This document shows, in pieces, positions 26,619-34,738 of a stretch of DNA of 64,000 bases. A model generated the notes under the pieces. It made no database searches. It saw only the letters and a list, made by a program, of their open reading frames with translations, and had not been told where the DNA came from. The first letter of the stretch is position 1. Every line of letters begins with the position of its first letter. A program made the translations under genes and the position numbers. The DNA lies in contig OX638377.1 in the NCBI GenBank assembly GCA_951813615.1, positions 2,294,001 to 2,358,000 on the forward strand, read 5' to 3'. The stretch comes from an uncultured Latescibacterota bacterium. Its GTDB lineage: Bacteria; Latescibacterota; UBA2968; UBA8231.

Positions 26619-27442
26619 GTTTACCCGCGCCCAACCGGGAAGCGACGCGCTGTTCCAAGTGCGGTGGTGGAGGCCTATACTACGATCCCACGGTCGAGGT
26701 AGGTCGCTATGGCGTGCTGCGGCTTTGCGGGTGTGTCGATTGCCGCTGTGGGGGGAGGACACCGTATCAATACTGGGACGACGATTCGCGCAACCAGTGG
26801 TGTCCCTGTCGTTCCTATCGCCGCAAAATGACGCAAACTAACCGCCTGTTTCGCCAGGCCGATATCCCCGAGCGCTACAAGTGGAAATTCGTCGACGACT
26901 TCCAAATGACGGCACCAGACGGGACGCACATCGAACTAGCGGGTACGGTCTATCAACGCATTCACCAAGACTTGATCGAAGCAGCGGCAGAGCCTAAGCG
27001 CGGTTATCTCCTCCAAGGCAATCCCGGCACAGGTAAGACCTTGATGGGCTGTATTGCGCTCAACGAGCTCATGTTGCGCTGGACCAAATCGGGCCGCTTC
27101 CTCAGCCTGTCGCGCACGTACTTTCAGAAGTTGCGCGACACCTATTCAGCCGACAGCGAGCGCTATGGCCACACTTGGTCAATGCTCGAAGAGTTGTGCA
27201 ATATGCCCTACCTCGTTATAGACGACTTCGGTATCCAGCGGGGGACCGAGTGGGAAATAGAAATGCTCTACGACCTCGTAGATGCCCGCTACGGAGACCA
27301 GCGATTCACGGTCGTGACCACCAACCAGCCGCTCGATGAGCTCAAAAACCTCGCCGATGGCCGCATCTACTCGCGCCTCGTAGAGATGTGCCAACCCATC
27401 CCCATGGACGGTCCCGACTATCGGATGCACCTCAATGAGTGA
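26615..27442 (+). CDS. DnaC/DnaI-like AAA+ ATPase with Cys-rich N-terminus
   Basis: A 275-residue protein. The first ~65 residues are Cys-rich ([26 protein letters not shown]), likely zinc-binding. The AAA+ domain shows Walker [22 protein letters not shown], Walker [19 protein letters not shown], sensor [25 protein letters not shown]. This is the arrangement of helicase loaders such as DnaI, where an N-terminal zinc domain binds the replicative helicase. It could equally be an IstB-type protein, but no transposase accompanies it. GTG start with AAGGAG upstream, overlapping smpB by 4 bases; rph overlaps its end by 8. Confidence 0.82.
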   Translation: MSLPAPNREATRCSKCGGGGLYYDPTVEVGRYGVLRLCGCVDCRCGGRTPYQYWDDDSRNQWCPCRSYRRKMTQTNRLFRQADIPERYKWKFVDDFQMTAPDGTHIELAGTVYQRIHQDLIEAAAEPKRGYLLQGNPGTGKTLMGCIALNELMLRWTKSGRFLSLSRTYFQKLRDTYSADSERYGHTWSMLEELCNMPYLVIDDFGIQRGTEWEIEMLYDLVDARYGDQRFTVVTTNQPLDELKNLADGRIYSRLVEMCQPIPMDGPDYRMHLNE

Positions 27443-28148
27443 GACAAGCCAGAAGCGCAGCGATGGACGCCGGCCCGATCAATTGCGGCCGGTGCAAATA
27501 TCCCCGAGGTATCTGAAAACGGCGGCGGGATCGGCGCTGATCGAAATGGGCGATACAAAGGTGCTTTGCACGGTATCACCGGTCGATGGGGTTCCGCCCT
27601 TTTTGGCGGGGACCGGCAAGGGCTGGCTGACTGCGGAGTACAGCATGCTGCCGGGCTCTTCCACGCGCCGAGTAGCCCGCGAAGCCAATAGCCGGGCGCG
27701 GGAAATTCAACGCCTGATCGGTCGGTCGCTGCGGACGGTCGTGAATTTGGAGCAACTCGGCGAGCGGACGCTGTACGTCGATTGCGATGTCATACAGGCG
27801 GATGGCGGAACGCGCACAGCCTCAATAACAGGGGCTTATGTGGCTTTGGTAGAGGCATTGCAGACGCTGCCCGGTGATGTGCTCGCAGAGCAACTCGCCG
27901 CGGTTAGCGTTGGGGTAGTAGGCGACCAACTCCTATTGGATCTGTGCTATGAGGAAGATAGCCGTGCCGAAACCGATATGAATGTTGTTATGACCGGCTC
28001 GGAGGGGATCGTCGAAATCCAAGGCACGGCCGAGGGGCGCCCCTTCACCCGTGCGCAGGCCGTTGAGTTGCTCGATTTGGCAGCTTTGGGCATAGAGCGA
28101 TTATTGGCCGTGCAACAGTCTGTTTTAAGCGCACTTACAGAGGCTTAG
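27435..28148 (+). CDS. rph: Ribonuclease PH
   Basis: A 237-residue phosphorolytic 3'-5' exoribonuclease that trims tRNA 3' ends. Motifs: [55 protein letters not shown] with the phosphate-binding region, and [21 protein letters not shown]. Family members are about 240 residues, so it is full length. It lies last in the smpB operon, a sensible grouping for stable-RNA and ribosome rescue functions. Confidence 0.97.
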   Translation: MSETSQKRSDGRRPDQLRPVQISPRYLKTAAGSALIEMGDTKVLCTVSPVDGVPPFLAGTGKGWLTAEYSMLPGSSTRRVAREANSRAREIQRLIGRSLRTVVNLEQLGERTLYVDCDVIQADGGTRTASITGAYVALVEALQTLPGDVLAEQLAAVSVGVVGDQLLLDLCYEEDSRAETDMNVVMTGSEGIVEIQGTAEGRPFTRAQAVELLDLAALGIERLLAVQQSVLSALTEA

Positions 28149-28165
28149 AGGCTGGGAGAAATTGC

Positions 28166-28194
28166 TTGACAGGTTTTGCGGCCCCGGCTAAGTT
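28166..28194 (+). promoter_or_regulatory. Probable promoter of the sigma-factor gene
   Basis: A perfect TTGACA (28166-28171), 17-base GC-rich spacer, then TAAGTT (28189-28194). It leaves a leader of about 70 bases before the ATG at 28268. No terminator is evident between rph and this site. Confidence 0.5.
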
Positions 28195-28267
28195 AATAGC
28201 ACATCTTTAGTTTAATGCACGTGTAGCTTTCCTTTTCCTCCCCACTCTAAAAGAAGAGGATGGTTCC

Positions 28268-29128
28268 ATGGCGGGAATGACTAAAGCACCATTCTGGGAT
28301 ATGGAAGATTGTCTCGGGAGTTATCTGGCTGAAATCGCCCATTCCAAGCCTTTATCTCCGGCCGACGAGGTCAATCTGGCGCGAAAGATCAAACAAGGGG
28401 ATGAGCGCGCCCGCAATAGATTAGTCGAAGCGAATTTGCGCTTTGTGGTCAGCGTGGCAAAGGAATACCAAAATCGCGGTGTCCCCCTCGCCGATTTGGT
28501 CAGTGCAGGCAATATGGGCTTGATCACAGCCGCCGAGCGCTTTGATGAAGACAAGGGGTTCAAATTTATTTCCTATGCGGTTTGGTGGATCCGTCAGGCC
28601 ATTCTACAGACACTGGCCGAGCAGTCGCGCACGGTCCGCCTGCCGTTGAATAAAATCGGTTTGCTCTACAAGATATCCAAGGCGTCCCGTGCCTTGCAGC
28701 AAGAGCGCACCGACGCCCCCCACCCGGAAGCTATTGCCGAGCAGCTCGATGTCCCGGTTGAAGAGGTCAAAGAGACGTTGCTGTGTGGTCGCTCAATGCG
28801 GTCGCTCGATGCGTCTTTTCTCGGCGAAGAAGATCACAGCTTGCTCGACGTGCTGCCCGATGAGCGCCAAGAATCCCCTGAAAACGAAGTGATGCGCGGC
28901 TGTTTGCGCGGGCAGATAGATTCGGCCCTAAACCGGCTCATCGGGCGCGAAGCCGAAATTCTCCGCCTCTACTTTGGCTTGAGCGGAGAAGAGCCCATGA
29001 CCTTGGACCAGATCGGCATGCGCTTTGGGCTTACGCGCGAACGGGTCAGGCAAATCAAGGAGAAAGCGCTGCACCGCTTGCGGCACCCCAGTCGCTGCGA
29101 TCATTTGCGCACTTATAGCCGCACTTGA
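28268..29128 (+). CDS. Primary-type RNA polymerase sigma factor (sigma-70 group 2-like)
   Basis: A 286-residue sigma factor lacking the RpoD N-terminal region 1.1. Region 1.2 (DCLGSYLAEIAHSKPLSPADEVNLARKI), region 2 (NLRFVVSVAKEYQNRGVPLADLVSAGNMGLITAAERFDEDKGFKFISYAVWWIRQAI), region 3 (LPLNKIGLLYKISKAS) and region 4 (LRLYFGLSGEEPMTLDQIGMRFGLTRERVRQIKEKALHRLR) are all present. Length and the YAVWWIRQAI block resemble the short major sigma factors of Bacteroidetes-like groups, so this could be the housekeeping factor. AAGAGGA is about 9 bases before the ATG. Confidence 0.93.
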   Translation: MAGMTKAPFWDMEDCLGSYLAEIAHSKPLSPADEVNLARKIKQGDERARNRLVEANLRFVVSVAKEYQNRGVPLADLVSAGNMGLITAAERFDEDKGFKFISYAVWWIRQAILQTLAEQSRTVRLPLNKIGLLYKISKASRALQQERTDAPHPEAIAEQLDVPVEEVKETLLCGRSMRSLDASFLGEEDHSLLDVLPDERQESPENEVMRGCLRGQIDSALNRLIGREAEILRLYFGLSGEEPMTLDQIGMRFGLTRERVRQIKEKALHRLRHPSRCDHLRTYSRT

Positions 29129-29179
29129 AGACGACCCCCAACAGGCTCCCCTGCTCCCCAAAAGTCGCAGGAGTACGCC

Positions 29180-29335
29180 ATGTCAGAAGATGCAGTTGAG
29201 GAGGAGCTACTGAATTCTATCGACGAAGTTGACAATCGGATTAAAAATTTTCGCCAGCGGGTGCGGGCCGTTTTGGACGCAGCCCAGGCCGAGGGAACGC
29301 GGCGCAATGAAAAGGAAGGGAACGCGAGGAGATAA
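29180..29335 (+). CDS. Small charged protein, 51 residues
   Basis: Starts MSEDAVEEELLNSIDEVDNR and continues IKNFRQRVRAVLDAAQAEG into a basic end. The heptad-like spacing of Leu, Ile and Val suggests a short coiled coil. GCAGGAG lies 7 bases before the ATG and a clear terminator follows the stop, so it is probably expressed with the sigma gene 51 bases upstream. No family recognised. A regulatory link to the sigma factor is only an idea from position. Confidence 0.55.
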   Translation: MSEDAVEEELLNSIDEVDNRIKNFRQRVRAVLDAAQAEGTRRNEKEGNARR

Positions 29336-29353
29336 GCGACGCGTGAATTGACC

Positions 29354-29390
29354 AAAGAGGGGATGGCTTGGCTGTCCCCTCTTTTTATTT
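29354..29390 (+). terminator. Rho-independent terminator after the sigma-factor unit
   Basis: AAAGAGGGGA (29354-29363) pairs perfectly with TCCCCTCTTT (29375-29384) around an 11-base loop, followed by a T-rich tract. Confidence 0.9.
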
Positions 29391-29417
29391 GTCTGCAATC
29401 AAATGGAGAGAGCTGAA

Positions 29418-30251
29418 ATGGACAAATGGGCAACAGGCATATTTACCTCTATTGACGAGGGTTTGGGAGCCGGATTGGATTCGGTGAAGGAGCTAGGGGT
29501 TTCCACCGTGCATCTGCACGCACCGGGCCGCGATTTTCGCACCGCCGAGAAAACCGCGGAAATCAAGGGCCAGTTTGCCGCGGCTGAGATCGAAATCAGC
29601 GTGGTTTTCGCTGGTTTTCCCGACGACGATTACACCACGCCGGAAATCGCCCAGCAAACGGTCGGGCTGGTGCCGTTAGATCGCCGGGAGCATCGGCTCG
29701 AAGAGACGCTGGCCATCGCGGACTTTGCCGCCGCGCTAGGCGTAGATGCCGTCGGCATGCACTTGGGCTTTGTGCCGGAGACGTCTGATCCGGATTTTGC
29801 CGCGGTCGTCGAAGTTGCGCGCACAGTGTGCGATCACTGCCGAGGACACGGCCAGCATTTTCACCTAGAAACCGGTCAGGAGACCGCGACCGAACTTCTC
29901 ACCTTTATCCAAGCCGTCGACCGCGAGAACCTCGCGGTCAATTTCGATCCGGCCAATATGATCCTCTACCAAGTCGGCTCGCCGCTAGAAGCCTTGGATC
30001 AGGTGGGGCGCTTTGTCCGCAGTGTCCACTGCAAAGACGCCGCCATCGAGCGCCGCCCAGACCAGCCGTGGTACGAGGATGCGCCGCTTGGCCAAGGCGA
30101 CGTCAACATCAGGGCCTTCCTCTTGAAATTGCGTGATTTGGGATATGAGGGGCCGCTGACCATTGAACGCGAATACGCTCCCGATCAGGTGGGGGATCTT
30201 CGCGCGGCTCTGCAGCTACTCACCGACCTCCGCCGCGAGATTTTGGGTTGA
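29418..30251 (+). CDS. Sugar phosphate isomerase/epimerase-type TIM-barrel protein
   Basis: A 277-residue protein of the AP-endonuclease-2 TIM-barrel superfamily. Seen: LGVSTVHLHAPG, ADFAAALGVDAVGMHLGFVPE, the metal-site Glu in QHFHLETGQE, LAVNFDPANMILYQ, VRSVHCKDAA and LTIEREYAPDQ. Metal-binding Glu, Asp and His residues are in place for isomerase or epimerase chemistry on sugars or inositols. The neighbouring inositol-monophosphatase-like gene overlaps it by four bases, so a shared sugar or polyol phosphate pathway is plausible. ATG 29418 is chosen for the GGAGAG upstream; another ATG lies 15 bases earlier. Confidence 0.85.
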   Translation: MDKWATGIFTSIDEGLGAGLDSVKELGVSTVHLHAPGRDFRTAEKTAEIKGQFAAAEIEISVVFAGFPDDDYTTPEIAQQTVGLVPLDRREHRLEETLAIADFAAALGVDAVGMHLGFVPETSDPDFAAVVEVARTVCDHCRGHGQHFHLETGQETATELLTFIQAVDRENLAVNFDPANMILYQVGSPLEALDQVGRFVRSVHCKDAAIERRPDQPWYEDAPLGQGDVNIRAFLLKLRDLGYEGPLTIEREYAPDQVGDLRAALQLLTDLRREILG

Positions 30252-31024
30252 GCGCGTCGCTGCGGAGCTGTTTGGATTTTGCAGTAGATGCGGCTTGGCA
30301 AGCGGGCAAGATCACCTTGCGCTACTTCCAGTCGGGCATCCACGCCGAGTGGAAGGAAGATCTATCGCCGGTGACCGTCGCCGACCGCGAAGCCGAGATC
30401 AAGATACGGGATTTATTGGCCAAAGCTTATCCCGACGATGGGATTGTTGGCGAGGAATTTGGCCGGGTTGAGGGAAGCTCCGGCATGCGCTGGATTATCG
30501 ACCCCATTGACGGGACGAAATCTTTTGTCCAAGGGGTGCCGCTCTACGGGGTGCTCATCGCGCGGGAAGGGCCGGATGGGGTTGACGTGGGATGTTGCTA
30601 CATGCCGGCCCTCGACGAGATGGTGTGGGCCGCTAAAGGCGAGGGTTGTTGGTGGAATGGCCGGCGGGCTGCGGTATCTTCGGTAGCCGAGTTAAGCCAG
30701 GCCTGTGTCTGCTATACGTCGTGGCCGAGCTTTGCCGAACAGGGCCGCAAACAAGCGTGGCAACAGCTAGTCGCCAGCACTCGGCTGCGCCGGGGATGGG
30801 GCGATTGTTACGGCCACATCCTCGTGGCCACCGGCCGAGCCGAGGCCAGCTTTGACCCCATTATGAATCCATGGGATTGTGGGCCATTGCTGCCGATTCT
30901 GCAGGAAGCTGGAGGCACCTTTACCGATTGGCAGGGAGTGCCGACGATATATGGAAAAGACGCCTTTTCTTCTAACGGACATCTCTTCGAGTCCATTATG
31001 GGGCATCTGGGTGGACCTCAGTGA
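30248..31024 (+). CDS. Inositol-monophosphatase-family phosphatase (HisN-like histidinol-phosphatase possible)
   Basis: A 258-residue Mg-dependent phosphatase. DGIVGEEFG gives the first metal Glu, MRWIIDPIDGTKSFVQGVPLYGVLIA the DPIDGT core, and ASFDPIMNPWDCGPLLPILQEAGG the third metal Asp. The KSFVQGVP variant and EAGGTFTDWQG end are common in members annotated as histidinol-phosphatases (HisN), while inositol-1-phosphatase and bisphosphate nucleotidase are alternatives. TTG start overlapping the preceding TGA; its own TGA overlaps the next GTG. No other his genes are in the window. Confidence 0.85.
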   Translation: MSASLRSCLDFAVDAAWQAGKITLRYFQSGIHAEWKEDLSPVTVADREAEIKIRDLLAKAYPDDGIVGEEFGRVEGSSGMRWIIDPIDGTKSFVQGVPLYGVLIAREGPDGVDVGCCYMPALDEMVWAAKGEGCWWNGRRAAVSSVAELSQACVCYTSWPSFAEQGRKQAWQQLVASTRLRRGWGDCYGHILVATGRAEASFDPIMNPWDCGPLLPILQEAGGTFTDWQGVPTIYGKDAFSSNGHLFESIMGHLGGPQ

Positions 31025-31881
31025 TAGACGGACTCCGGAGCCGGATTGCCTTCTGCCTAGCAGTAGGCCGCGATGCTGTGGTGGCGACGTACCGCCACGA
31101 TTGCACGACTGCGGCCCCGGCCATGGCTTTTGACTTTATATTTGCCATTTTCCCGGGCATTCTCGTGCTGACGGCCCTCTTGGGCTTGCTAGGCATATCG
31201 TCTGAGGATTTCATCAAAGTGCTCGAAGTCTTGGGCATTGTCATCCCTGTCCCGCTGCTGGAGGCCGTCGAAGACAACATCAGCTTCCTCTCATCGCAAA
31301 GTTTGTTCGTCATCGGGTTCTTGGGCGTCATATTGCCGGCGTCGGCTAGCATGTCTACTACGATGATGGCGCTCAACCGAGCCTACGGAGTGCAAGAGCA
31401 TCGGTCCTTTTACAAGCGGCGCATTCTTTCGCTCGTCTTAATCGTCGTCTTGGGGATTTCTTTCGTTTTCTTCTTTAACCTCATCATATTTGGCGAACAC
31501 GTCGAGAGTTGGCTGCGGGGTTATTGGACTTCCTCACACTTTTCTCCGTTGGTGGCCTTGTTGAGGCGCGCAGTGGTCGTGGTCGGCATGGTCGCCACAG
31601 CCGCCTGTATTTACTACATCATGCCCGCCGTGCGCCTGCGCTGGTGGGACGTGTTGCCGGGGAGTGTGATGTCTTCTGGGCTAGCCGGGGTCATTGCCAT
31701 TGCCTTGGATTACATCGAGCGGTTTAGCTATTACAATATCATTTATGGCGTGCTCGGGACTGCCATTATCCTCTTGCTGTCCGCGTACTTGCTGGCTTTT
31801 TCATTATTGTTGGGCGGCGAATTGAACGCTGTGCTCTATCGCCGTCGCCACCCAGTTGACTCATACCCGACAGATTATTAG
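31021..31881 (+). CDS. YihY/BrkB-family inner-membrane protein
   Basis: A 286-residue membrane protein with six predicted helices. Family marks include DCTTAAPAMAFDFIFAIFPGILVLTALLG, the middle SLVLIVVLGISFVFFFNLIIFG helix, CIYYIMPAVRLRWWDVLPGSVMSS and the terminal AIILLLSAYLLAFSLLLGGELNAVLYRRR. YihY proteins are widespread and functionally undefined. GTG start overlaps the phosphatase stop by four bases, closing a three-gene operon. Confidence 0.88.
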   Translation: MIDGLRSRIAFCLAVGRDAVVATYRHDCTTAAPAMAFDFIFAIFPGILVLTALLGLLGISSEDFIKVLEVLGIVIPVPLLEAVEDNISFLSSQSLFVIGFLGVILPASASMSTTMMALNRAYGVQEHRSFYKRRILSLVLIVVLGISFVFFFNLIIFGEHVESWLRGYWTSSHFSPLVALLRRAVVVVGMVATAACIYYIMPAVRLRWWDVLPGSVMSSGLAGVIAIALDYIERFSYYNIIYGVLGTAIILLLSAYLLAFSLLLGGELNAVLYRRRHPVDSYPTDY

Positions 31882-31924
31882 GTTGGGTTTATAGTAGTAA
31901 TGTCTTTGGGAAATGGAGGAACCA

Positions 31925-32380
31925 ATGCGCAAAAATTCAATCATAATCGCACTCGTCGTCAGCGGGCTTTTGGCCTGTGGGGAAAAAAAAGATGAGTTAA
32001 CTCCTTATATCCAGACTTTGCAGGGCTTGGAAAGCCATAGCCAAAAGCTAATGAAGTATCAGGGGTACCTAACGACCGAGGGCATGACCTCTCAGGCCCA
32101 CGACGTCGAAGAAGTCATGCAGACCTTGCTCGACGAGCTGGAGAAGGTCGAGCTCGAAGACAAGCGTCTCCGGGCCTTGCACAATGCCATGAAGCGAGCC
32201 TTAAAGGCGGCGATGCGCAAGCTGGTCGAGCCGGACTTCCCGACCTTTGTGCCCAATGCCCAAAAGAGCATTGGGCGCGTCGAAGACGAATTCACCAAGA
32301 TATACGGCAACCTAGAGCTGTTGTGGCAGAGGGCCGGCAAGACCGAACCCTTCCCGCTCAAGTGGGAAGCCAAGCTCTAG
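31925..32380 (+). CDS. Helical lipoprotein of unknown function
   Basis: A 151-residue exported lipoprotein: MRKNSIIIALVVSGLLACGEKK contains a clean lipobox (LLAC). The mature part is almost entirely helical and charged, including DVEEVMQTLLDELEKVELEDKR and HNAMKRALKAAMRKLVEP, like a periplasmic coiled coil. ATGGAGGAACC precedes the ATG. A strong terminator follows. No family recognised. Confidence 0.75.
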   Translation: MRKNSIIIALVVSGLLACGEKKDELTPYIQTLQGLESHSQKLMKYQGYLTTEGMTSQAHDVEEVMQTLLDELEKVELEDKRLRALHNAMKRALKAAMRKLVEPDFPTFVPNAQKSIGRVEDEFTKIYGNLELLWQRAGKTEPFPLKWEAKL

Positions 32381-32409
32381 TTGAGTCTGCCGCCCGTTGC
32401 ATTGCGTAG

Positions 32410-32438
32410 AGCTCCCCCGGTAACAGGGGGAGCTTTTT
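32410..32438 (+). terminator. Rho-independent terminator after the lipoprotein gene
   Basis: AGCTCCCCC (32410-32418) pairs with GGGGGAGCT (32426-32434), 7-base loop GGTAACA, then TTTT. Confidence 0.92.
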
Positions 32439-32477
32439 GCGTTAAACTCCCGTGCAGGAAGAAGGGATGAACAAACC

Positions 32478-32672
32478 ATGATGTTCGTGTTGCTCAAGCT
32501 GCTGTTGGCGACGGCGGTCGTGTTGCTGTGTTACGCCGCGTACCGACAGCTAAGGGGCGGTCCTCGCCGAGGCTCGTCCAACAAGCGCAGCAGCATTGAT
32601 CCGAGCCGGGTCGCCGAGGCCGAATACAGCATATTGGATGAAGAAGAGGTCGAACGCGAAGATCGTGGCTAA
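32478..32672 (+). CDS. Small membrane protein, 64 residues
   Basis: One N-terminal membrane helix (MMFVLLKLLLATAVVLLCYAA) followed by a basic linker (YRQLRGGPRRGSSNKRSS) and an acidic tail (AEYSILDEEEVEREDRG). The charge pattern fits a cytoplasmic tail after a signal anchor. Its end overlaps the holA GTG by eight bases, suggesting translational coupling. Two adjacent ATG codons compete for the start. No known family. Confidence 0.6.
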   Translation: MMFVLLKLLLATAVVLLCYAAYRQLRGGPRRGSSNKRSSIDPSRVAEAEYSILDEEEVEREDRG

Positions 32673-33684
32673 GAGAGCCAGAGGGTTAAGTCCCGAACAA
32701 CTGCTGGCCGAAATCGCCAAGGGGGATGTGCGGCCCTTTTATTTGCTTCATGGAGATGAGGAATACGAGCGCGAAGCTCTGGTCGCGTCTGTGATCGAAG
32801 CCTTGGTGCCAGCCCAGACGCGGGATTTCAATCTCGACGTGCTGCGGGCCGAGCGCTTGGAGGTGCTGGATTTTTTTCAGGTTTATGAGACCTATCCCAT
32901 GATGGCCGAGAACCGACTGATTGTGCTGCGCGACGCCGAGGCCCTAACGACCGACCAATGTCGCGGTTTGGAACGCGTATTTGCAGCACTGGTGGAGACA
33001 AGTCGGCTCCTAGTAGTGGGCCAAAAGGTCGATATGCGGCGGAAGTTCTTTCGCGAGCTTTCTCGACAGGGGCGAGCCCTAGAGTTTAGGCCACCCTATG
33101 ACAACCAAGTTCCGCAGTGGATACAGCGGCACGCCAAGCGCCAAGGGGTACAGATCGAGCTCGCGGCCGTCCAGCTACTCAGCCAGTACGTGGGAGCCAA
33201 GCCGCGCGAGCTGGTCAGCGAGATCGAAAAATTGGTCAGTTTTGCTGGAGTGGGCCAGCCGATCACCGCCTCTGCGGTCGAACAAGTCGCTGGCATCACG
33301 CGTGGGGCAAGCGTGTTCGATCTCGCCGATGCCCTCGGCAAAGGGCAGGGCAAGCTGGCCCAAAAGCTGATGCAGAAGTTTCTCAGCCAGGGAGAAGAGC
33401 CAGCCCGCGCCGTGGCCATGGTCACCCGCCACTTCCAGCTTTTGCTCAAGGCCCAAGGGCTGATGGACAAGTCGCTGCCGCGCGACAAAATGGCTGCTGA
33501 GTTAGGGGTTGCGCCGTTCTTCTTGTCCGGGTACTTGGAGCAGGCCCAGCGTCGCCCCGCCTCGTGGCTGTGGGCGGGATTGAGCACCTTAAAGGAGGCT
33601 GATTGGCGTCTAAAGTCGCAGGGACGACGCCAAGAGCACTTGGTTTTGCAACTGCTGGTGGCCAAGTTGTGCAGGAAGCGCTAG
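32665..33684 (+). CDS. holA: DNA polymerase III delta subunit
   Basis: A 339-residue clamp-loader subunit. DVRPFYLLHGDEEYEREALVASVIEAL and FNLDVLRAERLEVLDFFQVYETYPMMAENRLIVLRDAE are the HolA N-terminal blocks. ALEFRPPYDNQVPQWIQRHAKRQGVQIELAAVQLLSQYVGAKPRELVSEIEKL follows, then the third domain ASVFDLADALGKGQGKLAQKLMQKFLSQGEEPARAVAMVTRHFQLLL. It opens the sliding clamp. GTG at 32665 gives the expected size; further upstream in-frame codons lie within the preceding gene. Confidence 0.93.
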   Translation: MAKRARGLSPEQLLAEIAKGDVRPFYLLHGDEEYEREALVASVIEALVPAQTRDFNLDVLRAERLEVLDFFQVYETYPMMAENRLIVLRDAEALTTDQCRGLERVFAALVETSRLLVVGQKVDMRRKFFRELSRQGRALEFRPPYDNQVPQWIQRHAKRQGVQIELAAVQLLSQYVGAKPRELVSEIEKLVSFAGVGQPITASAVEQVAGITRGASVFDLADALGKGQGKLAQKLMQKFLSQGEEPARAVAMVTRHFQLLLKAQGLMDKSLPRDKMAAELGVAPFFLSGYLEQAQRRPASWLWAGLSTLKEADWRLKSQGRRQEHLVLQLLVAKLCRKR

Positions 33685-33686
33685 GC

Positions 33687-33715
33687 TTGACAATGGGTAG
33701 TGCCACAACTATAAT
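33687..33715 (+). promoter_or_regulatory. Consensus sigma-70 promoter of trxA
   Basis: Perfect TTGACA (33687-33692), 17-base spacer, perfect TATAAT (33710-33715). Expected start near 33722 gives a ~58-base leader. This is the strongest promoter by inspection in the window, fitting a highly expressed thioredoxin. Confidence 0.8.
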
Positions 33716-33780
33716 TGACACACAAGGTGTTGTGTTTGTAACCTGTTGAAAAGTATAAACTAACATGCAAAGGACTGATC

Positions 33781-34107
33781 GTGAGCGAACCTACCGTCTT
33801 AAGCGATGACAATTTCAGCGCCGAGGTTCTCAACGCCGAACTGCCCGTGCTCGTGGATTTCTGGGCGACGTGGTGCGGGCCGTGCCGAGTGATTGCGCCG
33901 ATTGTCCAAGAATTGAGCAGTGAATACGAAGGCAAGGCCAAAGTGTGCAAATTGGACGTCGACGAGGCTCAGAAAACAGCGGCCGAATTCGGCATCCGCA
34001 GCATCCCCACCTTGCTCATTTTCAAAGAGGGCAAAGTCGCCGATCAGATAATTGGTGCCGTCCCCAAAGGGCAAATCACCGAAAAGCTAGAGACCGCATT
34101 GGCCTAA
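33781..34107 (+). CDS. trxA: Thioredoxin
   Basis: A 108-residue canonical thioredoxin: LPVLVDFWATWCGPCRVIAPI with the WCGPC active site, KLDVDEAQKTAAEFGIRSIPTLLIFKEGK with cis-Pro, then GAVPKGQITEKLETAL. It reduces protein disulfides in the cytoplasm. GTG start preceded by AAAGGA, under a consensus promoter, and 52 bases ahead of the cNMP-binding gene. Confidence 0.97.
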   Translation: MSEPTVLSDDNFSAEVLNAELPVLVDFWATWCGPCRVIAPIVQELSSEYEGKAKVCKLDVDEAQKTAAEFGIRSIPTLLIFKEGKVADQIIGAVPKGQITEKLETALA

Positions 34108-34159
34108 TTGTGCGACGAGAGGGCTTGGGGCGTTGCCCGTCTGAACGGGAGTGCTGAAC

Positions 34160-34738
34160 ATGCCGTCTGATTCTCTCTGGAGGCATGTCTTGCGTCGCTT
34201 GCAAGAGCGCGTGCGGAGTGGCCGTAAGGAGGAAGAGACTGCCACCTGCAAGCTCTTGAAGCGGGTGCCCATTTTTCGGGACCTGAATGGGCGAGAGTTG
34301 TACAAAATCGAACAGATGCTCTACGGTCCTCGGGATTGGCGGGCCCGCGAGGCGATTGTCAATCAGGGCGATCCCGGAATGGGGATGTACATCGTCGTCT
34401 CCGGCCAAGTGCGGGTCGCACAGATGGGCGACGATGGGGTTGAGAACCAGCTGGCCACCTTGACCCCTGGGGATTTTTTTGGCGAACAGGCCCTTGTCGA
34501 TGGATCGCCGCGTCCTGCCTCGGTTTACGCCGTTCTGCCTTGTAGCCTCCTCGTGTTTTGCCGCCCCGACTTACTTGAACTCCTAGAGAACAACACCCCA
34601 CTTGCCTTGAAGATGGTTGAGGGCTTAGCGCAAGAGACCTCGGCCGACGTATCCGAACTGATAGAGAAGCTCTCGGTGCAGCTACGCACCCCCGAGCGCC
34701 TTTTAAAAGAGGCTCGGCGAGCAGGTAGTCTTCAATGA
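34160..34738 (+). CDS. Cyclic-nucleotide-binding domain protein (Crp-like sensor without HTH)
   Basis: A 192-residue protein with one cNMP-binding beta roll: FRDLNGRELYKIEQMLYGPRDWRAREAIVNQGDPGMGMYIVVSGQVRVAQ, then LTPGDFFGEQALVDGSPRPASVYAVLP with the phosphate-binding GEQAL...RPAS segment (canonical G-E-x-A-L...R-x-A). After the beta roll there are only helices, with no helix-turn-helix, so it is not a Crp-type transcription factor. Its stop overlaps the ATG of the AI-2E-like permease, so it may regulate that membrane protein. ATG 34160 has GGGAG 8 bases upstream. Confidence 0.82.
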   Translation: MPSDSLWRHVLRRLQERVRSGRKEEETATCKLLKRVPIFRDLNGRELYKIEQMLYGPRDWRAREAIVNQGDPGMGMYIVVSGQVRVAQMGDDGVENQLATLTPGDFFGEQALVDGSPRPASVYAVLPCSLLVFCRPDLLELLENNTPLALKMVEGLAQETSADVSELIEKLSVQLRTPERLLKEARRAGSLQ

